This document shows positions 31,598-34,872 of a stretch of 34,872 nucleotides of DNA, piece after piece (position 1 is the stretch's first letter; each line of letters starts with the position of its first letter). The position numbers and the translations under genes were made by a program. This DNA comes from a virus. The notes beneath the pieces were generated by a model. The model worked only from the letters and a program-made list of their open reading frames with translations. It searched no databases and was not told the DNA's origin. The stretch is taken from IMG/VR virus record IMGVR_UViG_3300008121_000009, positions 1-34,872 of that record. The stretch is one strand, 5' to 3'.

Positions 31598-31722
31598 CGC
31601 ATCATAAGTTTATGTGCTTTGGATTTATGACTTGCGTTTTTATGCTGTGCTTGATCTCATTGGACTATGAAAAAACTATGCTTAATTTTATTAGTTATCT
31701 TGGCAGGTTGCTCACAGGTTGA
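31594..31722 (+). CDS. Small membrane protein overlapping lipoprotein start
   Basis: The 42-residue frame begins MTHHKFMCFGFMTCVFMLCL and has a hydrophobic span of about 18 residues. GGGG lies six bases before its ATG, and the ATG overlaps the previous stop. Its last 56 bases overlap the lipoprotein gene out of frame. It is likely translated, and may serve mainly to couple translation. Confidence 0.45.
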   Translation: MTHHKFMCFGFMTCVFMLCLISLDYEKTMLNFISYLGRLLTG

Positions 31723-32182
31723 GGTTGCCAAGACTCCCGAGATTGTCTTTTCCCAAGAGCGCGACATTACTTACACCAAGTCACAGCTTCAATTTATAAA
31801 AGAGGCGGTGGATTTCGCCAACCTGATTGTAAAAACTGACCAATTTAAGGCATCGGTTTTAAATAGCACATACGAGCAAACGACCGACACAGCTCAAGAA
31901 ATCTTTATTGTTATGACCAGTGGGGCAGTGTCCGAGGTAAAGCCTATTTATCCCAAAAATAGATTTACGGCCATGACTGCGACAACCTTTGCCAATGATC
32001 CAGCTATTTATCTAAATGCCCGCAGAGCCCGAACCAAGGCTTTATGGGTTGGATCTGTACTGCATGAGCGTTCCCACAAGGTTGGTTACCGGCACAATGG
32101 AAATAGCCGCGCAGGAAACGAGAAGACTGTGCCTTATCGCATGACCGAGATTGGAGAAAAGCTTGCATATTTATGCAAATGA
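31667..32182 (+). CDS. Lipoprotein with metzincin-type zinc motif
   Basis: The 171-residue protein starts with a lipoprotein signal (MKKLCLILLVILAGC, lipobox LAGC with Cys15). Residues 133-143 read HERSHKVGYRH, a perfect HExxHxxGxxH metzincin site (His133, Glu134, His137, His143). Met159 further along could be the Met-turn. The protein is therefore a predicted zinc protease tethered to the inner or outer membrane. It is in the early region, not with the lysis genes. A role in superinfection exclusion, periplasmic remodelling or host defence is inferred. The length is near the small end for metzincin domains. Confidence 0.75.
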   Translation: MKKLCLILLVILAGCSQVEVAKTPEIVFSQERDITYTKSQLQFIKEAVDFANLIVKTDQFKASVLNSTYEQTTDTAQEIFIVMTSGAVSEVKPIYPKNRFTAMTATTFANDPAIYLNARRARTKALWVGSVLHERSHKVGYRHNGNSRAGNEKTVPYRMTEIGEKLAYLCK

Positions 32183-32408
32183 GTGGTGTCTTTATTGCGA
32201 AGAGCCTATATCAGGCGAGCGCATAAAGATTTACAAGGGCCTAGATTGTGATCAGCCTTGGAATTTCTGGCCGCTTTGTGTAAACCATTCCCACCGTAAA
32301 AAATGGGTAGTGACAAAAAACTACCTTGAGGCTAATGGTTGGGAAAAAAGATGGAACAGAGGCTTTTGCCGGAGGGACGCTAATGACTGGATCTCGAAAG
32401 ACGTTTGA
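32163..32408 (+). CDS. Small zinc-binding-type protein
   Basis: The best start is TTG at 32163-32165, with GGAG six bases upstream, giving 81 residues. CLYC (Cys9/Cys12) and CVNH (Cys39/His42) are spaced like a small zinc ribbon. Aromatic residues (QPWNFWPL; NGWEKRWNRGF) follow. It overlaps the lipoprotein by 20 bases and the HNH gene by 26. Similar small zinc proteins accompany phage recombination genes. Confidence 0.6.
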   Translation: MHIYANEWCLYCEEPISGERIKIYKGLDCDQPWNFWPLCVNHSHRKKWVVTKNYLEANGWEKRWNRGFCRRDANDWISKDV

Positions 32409-32718
32409 AGCTCACGGACACGCTTGCGTAATTTGTTGGGCGCAGGGTGAGGGGCTTGTAACCTGGCATCATCTTTACACAAAAGCTGCTTTTCCCGAAT
32501 ACAAAAACGCTTCATTTAATTTAATTCCCGTCTGCCAGATGTGTCATTTGCAGTTCCATGCCAAGGGCACTGCGCATATGGCTGAAAAATTTTCACGCGT
32601 TAAAGATTGGCTTTGTCGAAGAGGGTGGGTTTATGATTCATTTGCAAAAAAATGGACCCATGGAGGAGAGAGTGAACCAGGAACCTACGGCGCAACAGAC
32701 AAGCAGCGAGCAGATTGA
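32383..32718 (+). CDS. HNH nuclease-type zinc protein
   Basis: The 111-residue protein has Cys15/Cys18 (CVIC), His29/His30 (TWHHLY), Asn46 (SFNLIPV) and a second pair CQMCHxxFH (Cys51, Cys54, His55, His59). This is a beta-beta-alpha-metal fold like HNH nucleases and NinG-type recombination nucleases. GGAGGG lies six bases before the ATG at 32383. A longer frame from 32326 is less well supported. A helical C-terminus (SRVKDWLCRRGWV) may bind DNA. It lies upstream of the RusA-like gene. Confidence 0.75.
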   Translation: MTGSRKTFEAHGHACVICWAQGEGLVTWHHLYTKAAFPEYKNASFNLIPVCQMCHLQFHAKGTAHMAEKFSRVKDWLCRRGWVYDSFAKKWTHGGESEPGTYGATDKQRAD

Positions 32719-33022
32719 CTATAAATACGACCTTACTAAGCTGACATACAAGGGCCGCTCCGCTTACTTTCAATACTCGTCTGGCAAAAAACTTGTTTTT
32801 GTTAAAAAATGCCTAACCTGCGAGAGAGACTTTTTCTCAACCAAGAGAGTTAGCCGGTGGTGCGGCGGTAAGTGCAGATCAAAAGAGATTACAAAAAACC
32901 TTTCTCGAAATGTTAGCGAGTGGCACTACGTCAAAGATATACCCAATTATTGGAGCTTGGAAAAAGGCAAACACACCAAAAGTCTTTTAAAACTATTGAA
33001 GAGGCAAAAGACTACCGCATGA
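32672..33022 (+). CDS. Cys4 zinc-finger-type protein
   Basis: GTG at 32672 with GGAGGAG just upstream gives 116 residues. Cys47, Cys50 (CLTC), Cys64 and Cys68 (WCGGKC) form a probable zinc finger. The C-terminus is Lys-rich (KGKHTKSLLKLLKRQK). It overlaps the HNH gene by 47 bases. ATG starts at 32633 and 32660 are alternatives. NinF-like proteins of similar design exist in lambdoid phages, but identity cannot be claimed. Confidence 0.65.
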   Translation: MNQEPTAQQTSSEQIDYKYDLTKLTYKGRSAYFQYSSGKKLVFVKKCLTCERDFFSTKRVSRWCGGKCRSKEITKNLSRNVSEWHYVKDIPNYWSLEKGKHTKSLLKLLKRQKTTA

Positions 33023-33040
33023 AATTTAAGACAGATCTAA

Positions 33041-33445
33041 TTAATAGGCTTGGCGACTTTCCGCAGGATGAATCGACCACGTCCGAACAAGATCAACCTC
33101 AAAAGACCAATTAACTGCGTATTCTTTGCGGGCTACAATCTCAGTTATGCAAGCATCGTTTATGCCCAATGGTTTACATATAGCGTCAATTAAAAGCTTA
33201 AGCGCTCCATCCAGGTCACCGGCGACCTTGTTGATTTTTCCTTTATTAGTGAGCCATGGGCCTCTATAGACAAGCGTAAACTTAAGCGCCTCGTCACAGT
33301 CTTTTAATTTAGCAAAATGATTAAATGAAACCGCTGAGATCTTAGCTTTATAATCCTTGCCCTCGTCAGTCATGAATCTCCGACCATTTCTGGCGGTTGA
33401 GTAAACGCTGTTCATGCTCATGGGCTTAAAATTAAAAATTAGCAC
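33041..33445 (-). CDS. rusA: RusA-family Holliday junction resolvase
   Basis: The 134-residue product (GTG start at 33443-33445 with GAGGG six bases before) has the RusA plan: FNFKPMSMNSVYSTARNGRR, a TxxGK-type middle, then AGDLDGALKLLIDAI and KPLGINDACITEIVARKEY. Asp77, Asp79 and Asp97 are likely metal ligands, with Lys107 in the usual basic segment. RusA cuts four-way junctions. With ERF and the exonuclease it completes a recombination set. It is antisense to the rest of this region. The frame could extend far upstream, but only this start has a ribosome binding site. Confidence 0.85.
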   Translation of the reverse strand: MLIFNFKPMSMNSVYSTARNGRRFMTDEGKDYKAKISAVSFNHFAKLKDCDEALKFTLVYRGPWLTNKGKINKVAGDLDGALKLLIDAICKPLGINDACITEIVARKEYAVNWSFEVDLVRTWSIHPAESRQAY

Positions 33446-33504
33446 GACGATCCCTCGCAAGTTTGAAACAATATACTCGTGGCTTCCTCGCCTCAAAGTG
33501 TGTG

Positions 33505-33542
33505 AGCCCGGTGTGCGACACGGACGTTTCCTCCGGGCTTTT
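33505..33542 (+). terminator. Hairpin with T-run between divergent genes
   Basis: AGCCCGG (33505-33511) pairs with CCGGGCT (33533-33539), followed by TTTT. The 21-base loop contains a second small stem (GTGT/ACAC). On the plus strand this fits an intrinsic terminator that would stop rightward transcripts before the HExxH gene, though that gene is then left needing its own promoter. The reverse strand lacks a T-run. Confidence 0.5.
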
Positions 33543-33560
33543 CTTACCAAGGATAGTAAA

Positions 33561-33866
33561 ATGATCCCTAAGAAATTAGACATTCTTGGCGACTCTGTCC
33601 AGATAAAGCAAGTGGACGATAAGACCATGGATGAATTTAATGGGCGGGCTGATGAGACACTTGGACTAGCCATGCTACTAGACGCCCTGATTGCTATTAG
33701 AAAAAGCTGTCCCGAGAAAAGCAAGCGCCCAATATTAGCACATGAGGTTTACCACTTTGCGCTCTATCAATCCGGGATCTCGCAAAGCATCCCACCAGAG
33801 ATTGAAGAGGCCCTATGTCAGATGTTTAGTAGGCTGTATTTTCAGCTTAAAAAGCAAGGTCTGTGA
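33561..33866 (+). CDS. HExxH metallopeptidase-like phage protein
   Basis: The 101-residue protein begins MIPKKLDILGDSVQIKQVDD, has a helical middle and the motif LAHEVYHFAL (His61, Glu62, His65), followed by acidic residues at PPEIEEAL (Glu80-Glu83). This resembles small phage proteins of the form IPKxFxLxG...HELxH...E. AAGGA precedes the ATG. It lies on the plus strand between RusA and the exonuclease on the other strand. Zinc binding is likely. Substrate unknown. Confidence 0.65.
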   Translation: MIPKKLDILGDSVQIKQVDDKTMDEFNGRADETLGLAMLLDALIAIRKSCPEKSKRPILAHEVYHFALYQSGISQSIPPEIEEALCQMFSRLYFQLKKQGL

Positions 33867-34111
33867 GCGGTCGGGTAATTTTCTTCCCCTTGCGCTTTAT
33901 CCAGTCAGATGAAAAACTAAGAGAGCTTGCCCTGTGCCAGGAAAAACTACACTACGCTCGCATTGAGTTTTTAAATATGGTTAAAAGAGAGTCGCTATGG
34001 CAGCAGCAAATAGCCCATGCAAGGCTTAGAATAATCATTAAAGAGCGGTTAAAAGTTATTTCATCAGAGACTTGCGAAGCTGAGCAGACAGAAGATTCTT
34101 TGTGTCCCTAA
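33863..34111 (+). CDS. Hypothetical helical protein
   Basis: The start is GTG overlapping the previous stop (GTGA). The 82-residue product is helical with charged residues (LRELALCQEKLHYARIEFLN; RIIIKERLKVISSETC). Its last 56 bases overlap the exonuclease 3' end on the opposite strand. It appears coupled to the HExxH gene. No known family. Confidence 0.55.
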   Translation: MSGRVIFFPLRFIQSDEKLRELALCQEKLHYARIEFLNMVKRESLWQQQIAHARLRIIIKERLKVISSETCEAEQTEDSLCP

Positions 34112-34872
34112 GATTGTAGCCACATTCAACGCATTGCCATGTTCTAAACACGCCCGCGTTTGTTGTTATTGGCCCTACCTCTCTAAATTCCTTGGACCCA
34201 CACGAGCAGATATTATCCTGATTAAAGATGTTAAAGCGGATTGATTTATCGTATCTGCGAAGCTTTAAATAAACCGCCTCAAGGGTTAAAACGTCCCGAC
34301 AGTTGTATATCTCTAGTTCAATAAATGCCTCAGGGTTTCCTTTGGCGCATTCTGAGAATAGCTTCATCCCTGGAAACTTGCCGTGATCCAGTTTGTTTAT
34401 AACGTCTAAATATTTTGCAAGGTAGTCCAACTTTGCACTAGTTAATTTGAAATTGCGCCTTGCTATCTTGAGTGTGCAAATCGAGCGCCTGTCTCGTTCC
34501 TTTTCAAGGCCATAAAAGAGCCATCTTGCCCTTAGCTTCTTGGTGTCGAAATCAGAATTGTGGGCGACGATTACCTCGGCTTTATTCATTAGATCAAAGG
34601 CTTTTTGGCAAACGTCCCTATCGTTTCTTGGGTCATTGGGGTCAACTTGATAATAAATAATGTCCTCGCTGTCTGCCCACTTTGCAGCAAAGGAAAGGAT
34701 TGACCAGTCGCTTATAATTTCAGTGTGCGCGATATACTGATCTCGGATGCCCCAGGATTGAACGACCATGGGACAAACCTCTATATCGATGAAAAGTATT
34801 TTAGGCGGGGCCGGGTCTATCTCGGCAAGAGCTTGATTGGGATGAAGGGGCAGCCCAGCTAATCTTAAAAGA
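34056..34872 (-). CDS. DnaQ-like 3'-5' exonuclease with C-terminal zinc ribbon (partial at contig end)
   Basis: With bases 1-180 the full protein has 318 residues. Three exonuclease motifs are present: FIDIE (Asp76/Glu78), AHNSDFD (Asp154/Asp156) and YNCRD (Asp240). The C-terminus has ICSC (Cys269/271) and WQCVECG (Cys294/297), a zinc ribbon. The core resembles the RNase H-like exonucleases often annotated in phages as PolB-type exonuclease domains. It could supply single strands for ERF or edit DNA. The window cuts the gene at its N-terminal linker. An internal ATG at 34769 lies after the first catalytic motif and cannot be the true start. Confidence 0.9.
   Translation of the reverse strand, partial: LLRLAGLPLHPNQALAEIDPAPPKILFIDIEVCPMVVQSWGIRDQYIAHTEIISDWSILSFAAKWADSEDIIYYQVDPNDPRNDRDVCQKAFDLMNKAEVIVAHNSDFDTKKLRARWLFYGLEKERDRRSICTLKIARRNFKLTSAKLDYLAKYLDVINKLDHGKFPGMKLFSECAKGNPEAFIELEIYNCRDVLTLEAVYLKLRRYDKSIRFNIFNQDNICSCGSKEFREVGPITTNAGVFRTWQCVECGYNLRDTKNLLSAQLRKSLMK
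34833..34872. repeat. Terminal direct repeat, right copy (circular contig overlap)
   Basis: Exact copy of bases 1-40. Removing it gives a unit of 34,832 bp. It lies inside the DnaQ-like exonuclease gene, not at a packaging site, which argues that the linear ends are arbitrary. Confidence 0.9.

Noticed and set aside
33019-33114. 31-codon plus-strand frame (MKFKTDLINRLGDF...) after the Cys4 gene
   Set aside because: It has an ATGA junction, but overlaps the RusA 3' end on the other strand for most of its length and no product family is suggested; kept out as unproven.
33446-33724. Long N-terminal extension of the RusA frame
   Set aside because: Extension lacks family similarity, runs through the hairpin and antisense to the HExxH gene, and the GTG at 33445 has a good ribosome binding site.

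Overview
The window is an essentially complete genome of a tailed double-stranded DNA phage with a long non-contractile tail (siphovirus-like). The first and last 40 bases are identical, so the contig closes into a circle of about 34,832 bp, and one gene (a DnaQ-like exonuclease) is cut by the arbitrary linear ends. The host cannot be named. Two lipobox proteins and a Sec-type signal peptide on a tail-fibre-like protein point to a Gram-negative (diderm) host. No integrase, no clear lysogeny module, no tRNA, no CRISPR array and no DNA polymerase were seen.

Layout: almost everything from about 26.8 kb down to 0.27 kb lies on the minus strand and is read leftwards as one tightly packed series, with many ATGA or TAATG junctions. 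In transcription order this holds a short leader ORF, a replication initiator with a phage O/DnaD-like layout, a RecA/DnaB-fold ATPase, three small unknowns, small and large terminase, portal, two gp10/GpG-like morphogenesis proteins, scaffold, major capsid protein, two small head proteins, a collagen-like repeat protein and a giant 1,324-residue beta-helix protein. It continues with connector and tail-completion proteins, the tail tube protein, a tail assembly chaperone pair joined by a probable -1 frameshift, a 610-residue tape measure, tail tip and fibre proteins, and a terminal lysis cassette (M15-type endolysin, helical proteins, spanin-like lipoprotein). One gene breaks the pattern: a NUMOD4/HNH homing-type endonuclease on the plus strand, wedged between portal and large terminase.

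From about 26.9 to 34.1 kb the plus strand carries an early or accessory operon of many small, overlapping genes: HTH proteins, an ERF single-strand annealing protein, several one- or two-span membrane peptides, a compact cytosine-methyltransferase-like protein, a lipoprotein with a complete metzincin zinc motif, and a run of Cys/His-rich small proteins including an HNH nuclease. A RusA-like Holliday junction resolvase and the DnaQ-like exonuclease lie on the minus strand at the end of this region, enclosing two plus-strand genes, one of them an HExxH protein. ERF, RusA and the exonuclease together suggest annealing-type recombination.

Transcription probably diverges from a compact region around 26.84-26.90 kb, where a minus-strand sigma70-like promoter overlaps a plus-strand TATAAT, and from an inverted-repeat-rich leader at 27.05-27.20 kb. 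The points most worth following up are the metzincin lipoprotein, the secreted or signal-bearing fibre with Cys-rich repeats, the A9 frameshift site, out-of-frame overlapping genes with strong ribosome binding sites, and the paired inverted repeats ahead of the plus-strand operon.
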